The translations under genes were made by a program, and so were the position numbers. The notes under the pieces are model-generated. The model did not search any database, had not been told where the DNA came from, and saw only the letters and a program-made list of their open reading frames with translations. A stretch of 64,000 nucleotides of DNA from Zoogloeaceae bacterium (GTDB lineage Bacteria > Pseudomonadota > Gammaproteobacteria > Burkholderiales > Rhodocyclaceae), in assembly GCA_024235635.1 (NCBI GenBank), contig JACKMA010000004.1, positions 26,304-90,303 of the forward strand. Reading direction: 5' to 3'. Positions 1 through 8,274 of the stretch are shown piece after piece. The stretch's first letter is position 1; each line of letters starts with the position of its first letter.

Positions 1-548
1 GCCGGGATGCCGGTTGCGCGACTCGCCGCCATCGCATGCGGCCACACCTGATCGACGAAGGCGCGGGCTTGGATCGGAACCGACGCACGCGGCGACCCCG
101 GCTCGGCAAAGAGCTCGTCGACCGGCAAATCACCGCCGCCGATGCCGGTCGCAGCGGCATCTTTTGCCGCGCGTCGGACGGCCATCGCCGCCACCTGGTC
201 AAATCCGACAGCCGTGCCCGGTCCGGGAGGCACATTTTCGAATGCGACGGGATCCGCACCCAGTTGGCGGGCAATGACTTCGCCGAATCCGGTGCCGCCG
301 CCGTTGGCGAGTTGCATTGCCAGTTGTTGGTCGAGCAGCGATTGGTACAGACGCGACTGGTCGCTTTCGAGCAGGCCGTCCTTAGGCGTGGCGTCGCGCA
401 TCGCCTTCAGCACCATCTGCAGGAACAGCGCCTCGAACTGGCGCGCCGCAGCCCGGATCGCCTCCGAGGAGTTGCCTTCGCGCCCGAGACGCTTCAATTC
501 GTTGAAACTGCGAGGATCGATCGCGTTGATCGCATCTGCCGCGTTCAT
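1..548 (-). CDS. flgJ: FlgJ, rod-capping protein / peptidoglycan hydrolase (3' part missing)
   Basis: Only the first 182 codons lie in the window; the gene continues past position 1. The ATG at 548 is 3 bases after the flgI stop. The N-terminal rod-cap domain is visible, with the typical stretch FEALFLQMVLKAMRDA around residues 38-53 and LLDQQLAMQLA at about 72-82. After a Gly/Pro/Ala-rich linker, the last visible residues (FVDQVWPHAMAASRATGIP) match the start of the C-terminal glucosaminidase domain, so this is the two-domain FlgJ rather than the short form. By family knowledge it caps the growing rod and opens the peptidoglycan in the periplasm. It is the last visible gene of the flgB-flgJ operon. 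Confidence 0.93.
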   Translation of the reverse strand, partial: MNAADAINAIDPRSFNELKRLGREGNSSEAIRAAARQFEALFLQMVLKAMRDATPKDGLLESDQSRLYQSLLDQQLAMQLANGGGTGFGEVIARQLGADPVAFENVPPGPGTAVGFDQVAAMAVRRAAKDAAATGIGGGDLPVDELFAEPGSPRASVPIQARAFVDQVWPHAMAASRATGIP

Positions 549-551
549 CGT

Positions 552-1670
552 TCAGATCACCTCCAGTTCCGCGCGGAGCGCCCCGACCGCCTTCATCGCC
601 TGCAGGATGCTGACCAGATCGAGCGGATTCGCACCGACCGCATTGAGCGCCTTGACCACCTCGGTCAGGTTGGCGCCGTCGGGCACGTTGATCAGGCTGC
701 CCGGGCTTTGTTCGACCGAGACGCTGGCGGATTGCGTCACCACCGTCCGGCCTGCCGACAGAGGGGGCGGCTGACTTACTGCCGTGTCGGTTCCCACCGT
801 CACCGACAGGTTGCCGTGGGCGACTGCGCAGCGCTGCAGCGTGACCGCCTGGTTCATCACGACCGAACCCGTGCGCGAGTTCACCACGACCTTGGCACTC
901 TGCTGCTCGGGCGTCACCGGCAAACTCTCGAGCATGCCGATGAAGGCGACCCGGGCGGTCGAGTCGAGCGGCGCACGAACCTGTATCGTGCGTGCGTCGA
1001 GCGCGGCTGCGGTGCCTGGCGCGGTGGCGGCATTGACTGCATCGACCACCTTGCGGGCGGTGCCGAAGTCGGTTTCGTTGAGTTCGAGGTGGACGAAGTC
1101 ACCCTGACCGAGCGCGGTCGCGACCGCCCGCTCGACGGTTGCCCCACCCGGAATCCGTCCCGCCGACAGATGATTGATCACCGCCGACGCGCCACCAGCG
1201 GCCGCGCCCGCCCCGCCGACCACGACGTTGCCCTGGGACAAGGCATAGATCTGGCCGTCGGCACCCTTCAACGGCGTCAGCAACAGCGTACCGCCGCGCA
1301 GGCTTTTGGCGTTGCCAATCGACGAAACGGTGATGTCGATCTGCTGACCGGGACGGGCGAAGGCCGGCAGGTCCGCGGTAACCATCACGGCTGCGACGTT
1401 CTTTAATTGAAGGTTGGTGCCGGGCGGCAGTTGCACGCCGAGGTTGCCGAGCATGTTGATCACGCTCTGAACGGTAAACGGCGTCTGCGTCGTCTGATCG
1501 CCACTGCCGTCCAGGCCGACCACCAGGCCGTAGCCGATCAACTGGTTGTCGCGCACGCCGGCGACCGACGCGAGGTCCTTGATGCGCTCGGCGGCAGCCG
1601 GCCCCGCCAGCACCAACAAGCCGACGAGCAACGCTGCAAGTCGTTTCGAACAGTCGAGGAAGGTGCTCAT
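552..1670 (-). CDS. flgI: FlgI, flagellar P-ring protein
   Basis: 372 residues, the usual length for FlgI. A Sec signal peptide covers about residues 1-27, with a hydrophobic core (LAALLVGLLVLAG) and an AAA-type cleavage site. The mature N terminus carries the family hallmark RIKDLASVAGVRDNQLIGYG followed by VVGLDGSGDQT. The protein forms the periplasmic bushing (P ring) around the rod in the peptidoglycan layer. It lies 9 bases after flgH and 3 bases before flgJ in the same operon. The start at 1670 keeps a complete signal peptide. Confidence 0.97.
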   Translation of the reverse strand: MSTFLDCSKRLAALLVGLLVLAGPAAAERIKDLASVAGVRDNQLIGYGLVVGLDGSGDQTTQTPFTVQSVINMLGNLGVQLPPGTNLQLKNVAAVMVTADLPAFARPGQQIDITVSSIGNAKSLRGGTLLLTPLKGADGQIYALSQGNVVVGGAGAAAGGASAVINHLSAGRIPGGATVERAVATALGQGDFVHLELNETDFGTARKVVDAVNAATAPGTAAALDARTIQVRAPLDSTARVAFIGMLESLPVTPEQQSAKVVVNSRTGSVVMNQAVTLQRCAVAHGNLSVTVGTDTAVSQPPPLSAGRTVVTQSASVSVEQSPGSLINVPDGANLTEVVKALNAVGANPLDLVSILQAMKAVGALRAELEVI

Positions 1671-1679
1671 CGACGACCC

Positions 1680-2348
1680 CTAGAACGGCATCAGCGCCAC
1701 GAAGAAGCGCTGCAGCCAGCCCATCGCCTGGCTCTCGCTGATATAGCCGCTAGACTTGTACTCGATGCGGGCGTCCGCCACCTGGGTGGACTGCACGGTG
1801 TTCGAGCCGGTGATGTAGTTTGGATTGACCACCCCCGAAAATCGGATGAATTCGTTGCCCTGGTTGATTGCGATCTGCTTTTCGCCCGAAACCAGCAGGT
1901 TGCCGTTGGGATAGACCTCGACCACGGTGACGGTGATCGTTCCATTGAAGCGGTTGTTGGCGGCGGCCGAGCCCTGTCCGGTGAAATCGTTGCTCGTACC
2001 GGCCTCGACACCGAGGCCGGCGAGCCCGGTGAAGGGCACCTTGGCGGCCGACGTGATGCCGCCCGAGACGCTCGACGCGCGGCTGGCACTGGCGTTGGAA
2101 GCCTTCTGCGCCGTGTTGCTCTCGACCAGATTGATCGTCAGCGTGTCGCCGAGCAGGCGCGCCCGCCGATCCTCGAACAGCGGTCGTACCTGCGCGACAT
2201 GGAAGATCGCGCCATTGGCCGGTGCATTGTCGGCGCGTGGCACCGGCCGCACCGTCATCGGCTGGTGCACCGCCGTGCTCGCGGTCGGCTCGAGCGTCGA
2301 GCACGCCGCCAGCATCGAGATCAGCACGAATAGCGCCTTGTTCATCAC
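1680..2348 (-). CDS. flgH: FlgH, flagellar L-ring lipoprotein
   Basis: 222 residues. A lipoprotein signal with lipobox LAAC puts the acylated cysteine at residue 16, as expected for the outer-membrane L ring. Conserved family features include [13 protein letters not shown] around residues 67-79 and the C-terminal segment SGVVNPNYI. It forms the outer-membrane bushing together with FlgI. It starts 2 bases after the flgG stop and ends 9 bases before flgI, so translation is probably coupled along the operon. Confidence 0.97.
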   Translation of the reverse strand: MMNKALFVLISMLAACSTLEPTASTAVHQPMTVRPVPRADNAPANGAIFHVAQVRPLFEDRRARLLGDTLTINLVESNTAQKASNASASRASSVSGGITSAAKVPFTGLAGLGVEAGTSNDFTGQGSAAANNRFNGTITVTVVEVYPNGNLLVSGEKQIAINQGNEFIRFSGVVNPNYITGSNTVQSTQVADARIEYKSSGYISESQAMGWLQRFFVALMPF

Positions 2349-2350
2349 TG

Positions 2351-3133
2351 TCAGAGCTGGGTCAGCCGGCCGAGCATCTGGTCCGATGTCTGGATCGCCC
2401 GCGAATTGAGCTCGTATGCCCGTTGCGTCTGGATCAGATTAACGAGTTCCTCGGCGACATTGACGTTGGCGGTCTCGATGAAGGTCTGGTTCAGAATGCC
2501 GGCACCGTTCAGACCCGGCGTGTTCGGCGTGGCAGTACCGCTGGATGCGGTCTCGAGGAACAGGTTCTCGCCGATCGACTGCAACCCGGTCGGATTGATG
2601 AAGGTCGCCAACTGGATGGTACCGACCTGGCTCGGCGCCGCCTGCCCCGGCAGGGTCACGCTGACCGTGCCGTCACGTCCGATCGTTACGGTCTGCGCGT
2701 CCTCCGGAACGATGATGGCGTCGGCCAGCGGATAACCCGCCGCGGTGACCAGTTGCCCGGTATTGTCACGCTGGAACGAACCGTCACGCGTGTAGGCCGT
2801 GGTGCCGTCGGGCAACGTGATCTGGAAGAAGCCCTTGCCGCTGATCGCGACGTCGAAGTCATTGCCGGTCTGGTTGAGGTTGCCCTGGGTATGGATGCGC
2901 TCGGTGGCCACCGGACGCACACCGGTACCGATCTGCAGTCCCGTCGCAATCTGGGTCTGCTGGGTGCTCTGCGCGCCTGCCTGGCGAAGGTTCTGATAGA
3001 TCAGGTCCTCGAAGACCGGCCGCGAACGCTTGAATCCCGCCGTCGATACGTTGGCGAGGTTGTTCGAAATGATGTCCAGATGCATTTGCTGCGAATCCAG
3101 ACCGGTTCGGGCAATCCAGAGCGAGCGGATCAT
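2351..3133 (-). CDS. flgG: FlgG, flagellar distal rod protein
   Basis: 260 residues from the ATG at 3133 ([16 protein letters not shown]), the standard FlgG N terminus. The reading frame stays open upstream to a GTG at 3187, but those 18 residues are not part of the family. The N-terminal rod signature [19 protein letters not shown] is at about residues 21-39. The C terminus has [29 protein letters not shown], here abbreviated to its conserved core [15 protein letters not shown]. It builds the distal rod crossing the periplasm. It is separated from flgF by 134 bases, the largest gap in this operon. Confidence 0.97.
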   Translation of the reverse strand: MIRSLWIARTGLDSQQMHLDIISNNLANVSTAGFKRSRPVFEDLIYQNLRQAGAQSTQQTQIATGLQIGTGVRPVATERIHTQGNLNQTGNDFDVAISGKGFFQITLPDGTTAYTRDGSFQRDNTGQLVTAAGYPLADAIIVPEDAQTVTIGRDGTVSVTLPGQAAPSQVGTIQLATFINPTGLQSIGENLFLETASSGTATPNTPGLNGAGILNQTFIETANVNVAEELVNLIQTQRAYELNSRAIQTSDQMLGRLTQL

Positions 3134-3223
3134 GTCGTGCTCCTGCAGTGCGTCGATACCCTGCGCTCGAAACGGCGGCGCGCGCACGGTGACAGCTTCA
3201 TGTTAGGGCCGGCTGCGGCCGTT

Positions 3224-3249
3224 CGATCGGCCGAACAGCGCCGGCTTTA
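3224..3249 (-). promoter_or_regulatory. Candidate sigma-28 (FliA) promoter before flgG
   Basis: In the 134-base gap between flgF and flgG, the minus strand reads TAAA (3249-3246), 14 bases, then GCCGATCG (3231-3224). The FliA consensus is TAAA-N15-GCCGATAA, so spacing is one base short and the last two bases of the -10 differ. TAAA is rare in this GC-rich DNA, which gives the match some weight. It could let flgGHIJ be boosted separately. A GC-rich inverted repeat overlaps the -10 and may be the alternative explanation. Confidence 0.3.
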
Positions 3250-3267
3250 TCGGGTTTCTCGAAAGCA

Positions 3268-4011
3268 TCAACTGTTCGCCAGCAGCCGGGTCGCCGTTCG
3301 ATCGTCCTGTTCGGCGGTGGTCAGCATCCGGGTCTGCATCTCGAACTGGCGAGCCAGCGAGATCATGTTCACCATCTGGTCGACGACGTTCACATTGCTG
3401 CCCTCCAGATGTCCACCGATGACCCGGACCCCATCGTCCGTCGGCGCGGCCCCCCCATTGCGCAACCTGAACAGGCCGTCTTCGCCACGAATCAGGTCCG
3501 CTTCGGGTGGATTGACCAGCTTGAGTTGGCCGACGACATTGACGATGTTCTGGGCGCCTGTGGTCGGCAGCGTCGAGATCGAACCGTCCGCGCCGATCGA
3601 TACTTCGTTGTCCGGCGGGATCGTGATCGTACCGCCGTCGCCCTGCACCGGCAGGCCGGACGCCGTCTCGAGCACACCGTTGACCGACAGCTGGAAATTG
3701 CCGTTTCGCGTGTAGGCCTCGCTGCCATCCGGCAATTGCACCGCAAACCAGCCCTGACCGCGGATCGCGGCGTCAAGACTGCGTCCGGTCTCCTGCAGCG
3801 GCCCTTGCGAATAGTCGCTGTAGGCGGATGCATCGACGACAAAGGCACGGGTCGGCAGCCTGGCCTCGCTCTGAACCTCGACCGCCCGCAGTCGGTGGAT
3901 CTCGGCGCGAAAGCCGGTGGTGGTGGCATTGGCGAGGTTGTGCGATACCGCCGCCTGCTGCCCGAGCGTATGCTTGGCGCCGGTCATCGCGGTATAGATC
4001 AGGCGGTCCAT
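3268..4011 (-). CDS. flgF: FlgF, flagellar proximal rod protein
   Basis: 247 residues, normal length. The N terminus MDRLIYTAMTGAKHTLGQQ and the rod-type motif HNLANATTTGFRAE around residues 24-37 identify FlgF. The C-terminal helix carries the rod/hook family pattern VDQMVNMISLARQFEMQTRM. It is one of the proximal rod subunits in the periplasm, exported by the flagellar type III apparatus without a cleaved signal. It follows flgE by 28 bases. Confidence 0.96.
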   Translation of the reverse strand: MDRLIYTAMTGAKHTLGQQAAVSHNLANATTTGFRAEIHRLRAVEVQSEARLPTRAFVVDASAYSDYSQGPLQETGRSLDAAIRGQGWFAVQLPDGSEAYTRNGNFQLSVNGVLETASGLPVQGDGGTITIPPDNEVSIGADGSISTLPTTGAQNIVNVVGQLKLVNPPEADLIRGEDGLFRLRNGGAAPTDDGVRVIGGHLEGSNVNVVDQMVNMISLARQFEMQTRMLTTAEQDDRTATRLLANS

Positions 4012-4039
4012 GGCGTTGCTCCGTTCAGTCCGCTAGCAA

Positions 4040-5293
4040 TCAGCGCAGGTTCACCAGGGTCTGGAGAATCTGATCCTGGGTTCGGATCGACTGAGCATTG
4101 GCTTGATAGGCACGCTGCTGGGTGATCATGTTCACCAGTTCCTGCGTCAGATCGACGTTCGACTCCTCGACCGCACCTGCCGACAGCAGGCCCAGACTGC
4201 CCGAACCCGGCGCACCGACCAGCGGCTGGCCGGAAGCCGGACCTTCCGACCACAGGTTGCCGCCCAGCGACAGCAGTCCGTTGGGCGCCTGAAAATTGGC
4301 CAGCACGATCTGGCCGAGATTGCGTGACTGCCCGTTCGAATAACGACCCAGGATGATGCCGTCGCGGTCGATCGTCACGCCGGAAAGCCGGCCGGATGCG
4401 TACCCGTCCTGTGCCTGGCTATTGACGCCGAAGGCGCTGCCGAACTGGGTGGTCGCATCCATGAACAGTTCGACGTCGAAGTCGAGCGCGCCACCGAAGG
4501 CGACGTTGTCGAAGTCGATCGTGATTGTCGTCGGCGATGACGAAATCAGGGTCCCGGAACTGTCGAACTGGACGCTGATCGGCGTGGTCGAGGCGGTGCC
4601 GCCATCGATCTGGGTGTACATTTCCCAGTCCCCGACGCCCGAGCCGGATGCCGGAATCTTGCGGAAATACAGGGTCAGCACGTGGGCATTGCCGAGGGTG
4701 TCATAGACCGACACCGAGGTTGAAGAGCTGTAGGTCGTCGGGTCCAATTCGTCGAAGGCAGGATCGCCCGCGCCGGTGTCGAAGATCTGGGCGCGCGAAT
4801 CGAGATTCATGCCGAGCCGGATCTCGGTCGTGATGTTGGGCTGCAGATCGGCAGTATCGACCTGCAGCGGCTCGGGCTGGGCCGGCAGGATCACACCAGC
4901 GGTGTTTGCGGTGTATCCGGTCAGCTTGTAGCCGGGACCGCCGACGATGAAGCCATCCTTGTCGACCTCGAACTGGCCGTTGCGCGTGTAAGCGACCGAG
5001 CCGTCGGTCTGCTCGACGCGGAAGAAGCCTGCGCCGTTGATCGCGACGTCCAGCGGGTTGTTGGTAGGCGAGATATTGCCCTGACTGAAGATCTGATTGA
5101 CTCCGCCGACGGTGGTACCGATGCCGACCTGGACACCAGCGGTGGCGCCGTTCAGTGCCGCCGCGTAGACATCGGCAAACTGAGTGTTGGCGAACTTGAA
5201 ACCAATGTTGCCGGAGTTGGCAACGTTATTGCTGATCACATCCAGCGACTTCGATGCCGCGTTGAGGCCGCTCAAACCAGTCTGGAATCCCAT
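4040..5293 (-). CDS. flgE: FlgE, flagellar hook protein
   Basis: 417 residues from the ATG at 5293 (MGFQTGLSGLNAASKSLD). Twenty-eight further codons upstream are open but overlap the end of flgD and lack family character. The N-terminal signature DVISNNVANSGNIGFK and the C-terminal LVNMITQQRAYQANAQSIR mark a hook/rod axial protein. The central region (about residues 150-330) is the variable outer domain of the hook. Many copies polymerise to form the hook outside the cell. It follows flgD by 13 bases, as usual, because FlgD caps hook assembly. Confidence 0.97.
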   Translation of the reverse strand: MGFQTGLSGLNAASKSLDVISNNVANSGNIGFKFANTQFADVYAAALNGATAGVQVGIGTTVGGVNQIFSQGNISPTNNPLDVAINGAGFFRVEQTDGSVAYTRNGQFEVDKDGFIVGGPGYKLTGYTANTAGVILPAQPEPLQVDTADLQPNITTEIRLGMNLDSRAQIFDTGAGDPAFDELDPTTYSSSTSVSVYDTLGNAHVLTLYFRKIPASGSGVGDWEMYTQIDGGTASTTPISVQFDSSGTLISSSPTTITIDFDNVAFGGALDFDVELFMDATTQFGSAFGVNSQAQDGYASGRLSGVTIDRDGIILGRYSNGQSRNLGQIVLANFQAPNGLLSLGGNLWSEGPASGQPLVGAPGSGSLGLLSAGAVEESNVDLTQELVNMITQQRAYQANAQSIRTQDQILQTLVNLR

Positions 5294-5306
5294 TTTCCGC
5301 TCCCGC

Positions 5307-5978
5307 TCAGAGAATCTGCTTGATTTCGGCCATGCCGAACATGCCCAGGGAACCGACTTCGGCACTGACGCCGTCATTGCCCCGGACCACGCTGGTCACC
5401 GTGCCGCGCTCCAATTCTGTCGATCCAATACGCTCGCCGCCGACACTCGCCGTGACCGAGATCAGGTAGTTACCGACGACTGCCGGCGTTCCGTTCTGGG
5501 TCGTCCCGTCCCAGGCGAAGCCGTGAGTTCCAGCGTCGAGGGGCCCGAGATCGAGGGCCGACACTTCGAGCCCGTTGGCATCGCGAATACTCACGATCAC
5601 CGAGTCTGCAGGCTCGTCCAGCGTCAGTCCGCCGCGTGCGCCCTCGTCGCCAAGCGACAGGTGATTCCCGGGGACCAGCACTGAACGGCCAACCAGCGCA
5701 GCGGCCTGCATGGTCTCGTTACCGTTGAGGCCGTCGAGCAGCTTCCCCATCGTCAGATTGAGGCGCTCGATGCCGTCGACGGTGCTGATCTGCGCCAATT
5801 GAGATGTGACCTGGGCGTTGTCCAGCGGATTGAGCGGATCCTGGTTCTTCAACTGAGTCGTCAGCAAGGTCAGAAACTTGTTCTGGGCTTCGTCCTGGGC
5901 GCTGGCGACCTGGGCGCTGCGGGTCAGCGACGCCAGGACGTCTGATGTGGTGTTGGATGAAACGGCAGGGGTGGCCAT
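5307..5978 (-). CDS. flgD: FlgD, hook-capping protein
   Basis: 223 residues. The diagnostic motif LKNQDPLNPLDNAQVTSQLA lies at about residues 42-61, followed by QISTVDGIERLN. The C-terminal half contains the FlgD Ig-like / Tudor-like domain with HGFAWDGTTQNG around residue 150. It forms a transient cap that lets FlgE subunits polymerise and is absent from the finished flagellum. It lies between flgC (19-base gap) and flgE (13-base gap). Confidence 0.97.
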   Translation of the reverse strand: MATPAVSSNTTSDVLASLTRSAQVASAQDEAQNKFLTLLTTQLKNQDPLNPLDNAQVTSQLAQISTVDGIERLNLTMGKLLDGLNGNETMQAAALVGRSVLVPGNHLSLGDEGARGGLTLDEPADSVIVSIRDANGLEVSALDLGPLDAGTHGFAWDGTTQNGTPAVVGNYLISVTASVGGERIGSTELERGTVTSVVRGNDGVSAEVGSLGMFGMAEIKQIL

Positions 5979-5997
5979 GGATTACTCCGACGATTTC

Positions 5998-6411
5998 TTA
6001 CTGTTGCTGACCGATCTGCAAGGTGCGCTGCAGCAGCGTGCGCGCCGTGCTCATGACTTCGGCGTTGTTCTGGTACGCCCGCGAGGCCGAGATCATGTTC
6101 ACCATCTCCTCGACCACGTTGACGTTGGGCATCGACACGTAGCCATCTTCGTTGGCTGCCGGGCTGCTCGGGTCGTAGACCACGCGCAACGGCGCTGCAC
6201 TTTCGACCACGCGGGTGACCTCGACGCCGACCGAAGAGGTGCCCGAAACCTGACGAGCCGCGAACACGACCTGCTTGGCCCGGTAGGGCTGGCCGTCGGC
6301 GCCGACGACACTGTCGGCGTTGGCGAGGTTGGAGGCAGTCGTGTTGAGTCGCGCCGACTGCGCATGCAATGCCGAGCCCGCCACCTTGAACACGTCCATC
6401 ATGCTGCTCAT
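5998..6411 (-). CDS. flgC: FlgC, flagellar proximal rod protein
   Basis: 137 residues, the typical size. The rod motif TTASNLANADSV is at about residues 25-36, and the C-terminal family signature NVVEEMVNMISASRAYQNN is at about residues 97-115. It forms the proximal rod with FlgB and FlgF. It is the second gene of the operon, 13 bases after flgB. Confidence 0.97.
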   Translation of the reverse strand: MSSMMDVFKVAGSALHAQSARLNTTASNLANADSVVGADGQPYRAKQVVFAARQVSGTSSVGVEVTRVVESAAPLRVVYDPSSPAANEDGYVSMPNVNVVEEMVNMISASRAYQNNAEVMSTARTLLQRTLQIGQQQ

Positions 6412-6424
6412 GTCCGTTCTCCGG

Positions 6425-6829
6425 TCACTGGCCGACGATCGCCCGCTGCATTCCGGTCAGCAGGCCATTGATGAAAGTCACGCTGGCTTCGTAGTGCAAC
6501 GCGTTCTCGGCGAACGCGGCACGCTCGACATCCATGTCGACCGTATTGCCATCGACATTGGGTTGAATTTCGGTCCGGAAGCGTGCAAAACGATCCATCG
6601 CCTGGTCGGCGGAGGCCGGTAGGTGATGGGCGGCGGTTCTGGTCAGCGCCAGGGAACCCAGGCGTTTGCCCACCGCACCTGCCAGCGCGGAACGGAAGTC
6701 GATGTCGCGCGCCTTGAAGTTCGGCGTATCGGCGTTGGCGATGTTGGAGGCCAGCAACTGCTGCCGGTGGGCACGCAGGTTCAGCGCGGTCTGATGGAAT
6801 TGAAGTTCCTGTTCGAGTCTGGCTTTCAT
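6425..6829 (-). CDS. flgB: FlgB, flagellar proximal rod protein
   Basis: 134 residues starting at the ATG at 6829 (MKARLEQELQFHQTALNLR), preceded by the Shine-Dalgarno AGGAGCC 5 bases away. Open codons further upstream overlap the promoter and are not coding. The motif LLASNIANADTPNFKARD is at about residues 27-44, and the C terminus VDMDVERAAFAENALHYEAS is typical. FlgB is the rod subunit nearest the MS ring. It opens the flgB-flgJ operon, 59 bases downstream of a strong -24/-12 promoter. Confidence 0.97.
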   Translation of the reverse strand: MKARLEQELQFHQTALNLRAHRQQLLASNIANADTPNFKARDIDFRSALAGAVGKRLGSLALTRTAAHHLPASADQAMDRFARFRTEIQPNVDGNTVDMDVERAAFAENALHYEASVTFINGLLTGMQRAIVGQ

Positions 6830-6887
6830 CGGTGGCTCCTGAAATCTCCTGCCCGCTTGCGTGTTCCGCTGTCGGCGCCCAAGCAAC

Positions 6888-6903
6888 TGCACCTTCCATG
6901 CCA
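6888..6903 (-). promoter_or_regulatory. Sigma-54 (RpoN) promoter of the flgB operon
   Basis: On the minus strand the sequence is TGGCATG-GAAG-GTGCA. The invariant GG and GC are separated by exactly 10 bases, and it differs from the consensus TGGCAYG-N4-TTGCW by one base in the -12 block. It lies 59 bases before the flgB ATG, in the divergent gap between flgB and flgA. A sigma-54 promoter needs an enhancer-binding activator (FleQ/FlrC type). No such gene is in the window and I did not identify the enhancer site. Confidence 0.75.
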
Positions 6904-7082
6904 GCCAGCGTAGCCGTGACCGATGCCACCAAATCCCCGGAGAAATCGACCAAAATCAAGCCAATTCGGGGCGATCGCTGCGGCAGCCGGCAAGCTCGGC
7001 CGGCAGCGACGGCAGCAATTGCCGCTGCTCCGGTCGAGGTCGGCGGTGCACGGCAATGTGCCCGCCGTGGTTCAATGACGCC

Positions 7083-7775
7083 ATGACCCGCCTCGGACCC
7101 GTAATGCTGACGGCCATGCTCGCGGTACTCGTGCCGTCGGTTGCCGAGGCACGCCAGCCGCCGGCGCCAGTGCTCGAAGCCGTGGATCGCCTGCTTACAG
7201 AGCATGCGGCCGGTCAGGCCGGCGAGATCCGCATCGAGATCGACGGCATCGACCCCGGCAATCACCTGCCGGCCTGCGAACGGCTTCAGGCGTTCATGCC
7301 GAAGGGCCGGCGCGCATGGGGCAAGACCTCGGTCGGCGTGCGTTGCGAGGTGCCGGTACCCTGGACGATCTATGTCAGCGCGCGGGTCCGGGTATTCGGT
7401 GACTATCTGGCGCTCGCCCGCGACCTGCGACCCGGAAAGCTGGTCGCGCCTGACGACCTGGTGCGGCGCCATGGCGACCTCGCCGATGAGGGCGCCGGCG
7501 CACTGACCGACGCAACCCAGGCCATCGGCCACCCTGCACGCGTGGCGGTGGCGGCGGGACAAGTGCTCACGCGCGACATGTTGCGTATTCCGCCAGTGGT
7601 GAAACGTGGCGATCAGGTTCGCGTCATCAGCGAAGGTAGCGGCTTTCAGGTAACCAACCAGGGCCGCGCATTGAACGACGCCGGGGAAGGACAAGTCGTA
7701 CGTGTACGACTGACAAGCGGCAAGGTGCTGACCGGCAGTGCTCGCCTCGATGGCACTGTCGCCGTCGGCCGCTGA
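7083..7775 (+). CDS. flgA: FlgA, P-ring assembly chaperone
   Basis: 230 residues from the ATG at 7083; a second ATG at 7104 is also possible. The signal peptide (LTAMLAVLVPSVAEA) ends near residue 24. The C-terminal two thirds hold an SAF-type domain, with LRPGKLVAPDDLVRR around residue 118 and the FlgA end LTSGKVLTGSARLDGTV. The protein is a periplasmic chaperone for FlgI. It is transcribed divergently from flgB with 253 bases between the start codons. No clear Shine-Dalgarno is visible before either ATG. Confidence 0.93.
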   Translation: MTRLGPVMLTAMLAVLVPSVAEARQPPAPVLEAVDRLLTEHAAGQAGEIRIEIDGIDPGNHLPACERLQAFMPKGRRAWGKTSVGVRCEVPVPWTIYVSARVRVFGDYLALARDLRPGKLVAPDDLVRRHGDLADEGAGALTDATQAIGHPARVAVAAGQVLTRDMLRIPPVVKRGDQVRVISEGSGFQVTNQGRALNDAGEGQVVRVRLTSGKVLTGSARLDGTVAVGR

Positions 7776-7800
7776 GACGACAACAGTGCCGCAAGTCAAG

Positions 7801-7827
7801 AAATTTGAAACCAGCATCAAATTTTTT
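7801..7827 (+). terminator. AT-rich hairpin with T-tract after flgA
   Basis: AAATTTGA (7801-7808) pairs with TCAAATTT (7817-7824) across an 8-base loop, and the arm runs into six consecutive T (7822-7827). It stands 26 bases after the flgA stop and before the flgM promoter, the right place for a terminator. The stem is weak (only one G:C pair), so it may instead be an AT-rich upstream element for the flgM promoter. Confidence 0.4.
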
Positions 7828-7872
7828 AACGATTTCGATGGCGCAGCCACCTGTCTGGGACCCAAATGGGTC

Positions 7873-7900
7873 TAAAGTTGCGCACGGGTCTGGCCGTAAC
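7873..7900 (+). promoter_or_regulatory. Candidate sigma-28 (FliA) promoter of flgMN
   Basis: TAAAGTTG (7873-7880), 12 bases, then GCCGTAAC (7893-7900). The FliA consensus is TAAAGTTT-N11-GCCGATAA, so the -35 matches 7 of 8, the spacing is one base long, and the -10 begins with GCCG. It lies 31 bases before the flgM GTG. A FliA-driven flgM promoter is well established in enterics and fits the negative-feedback role of FlgM. Confidence 0.5.
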
Positions 7901-7931
7901 GTCAGTCAGATTCCTACTGAGGTAGCTAGCT

Positions 7932-8246
7932 GTGAAAATCGATAATTCCATCAAGCCGGTCGGGAACCTTGAGACCGGTGACAACCGCGCGAAGGCGGTG
8001 CCCACCACAGGTGCCCCGCCATCGGCAGCGCCAGCAGGCGACCGGGTGGAACTCTCATCGCTGTCGTCGGGCATGCAGCAGGCCGAGCAGGCGATCCAGG
8101 CAACGCCGGTCGTCAATCAGGTGCGCGTGGACGAAATCAAGCAGGCGATCGCCGAAGGCCGCTTCAAGGTTGACGCGAACAAGGTCGCGGATGGTCTGGT
8201 CGACAGTGTCCGCCAGATGCTCGCGGCGCAACCGAACAAGGTCTGA
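7932..8246 (+). CDS. flgM: FlgM, anti-sigma-28 factor
   Basis: 104 residues with a GTG start at 7932. The N terminus MKIDNSIKPVG is typical of FlgM. The sigma-28-binding C-terminal helices (VDEIKQAIAEGRFKVDANKV, about residues 66-85) end in ADGLVDSVRQML. The middle is disordered and Ala/Pro-rich. FlgM holds FliA inactive in the cytoplasm until hook completion allows its secretion. Its presence implies a FliA regulon in this organism. flgN starts shortly after. Confidence 0.95.
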   Translation: MKIDNSIKPVGNLETGDNRAKAVPTTGAPPSAAPAGDRVELSSLSSGMQQAEQAIQATPVVNQVRVDEIKQAIAEGRFKVDANKVADGLVDSVRQMLAAQPNKV

Positions 8247-8274
8247 ATTGACGACCCGCGCCCCGGACAGAGCA

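Noticed and set aside
36..1406. Plus-strand open frame of 456 codons over flgJ/flgI
   Set aside because: Antisense to two well-recognised flagellar genes; Arg/His-rich sequence typical of a shadow frame.
6408..7865. Minus-strand 485-codon frame covering flgB and flgA
   Set aside because: Overlaps flgB in another frame and flgA on the other strand, and has no family-like sequence.
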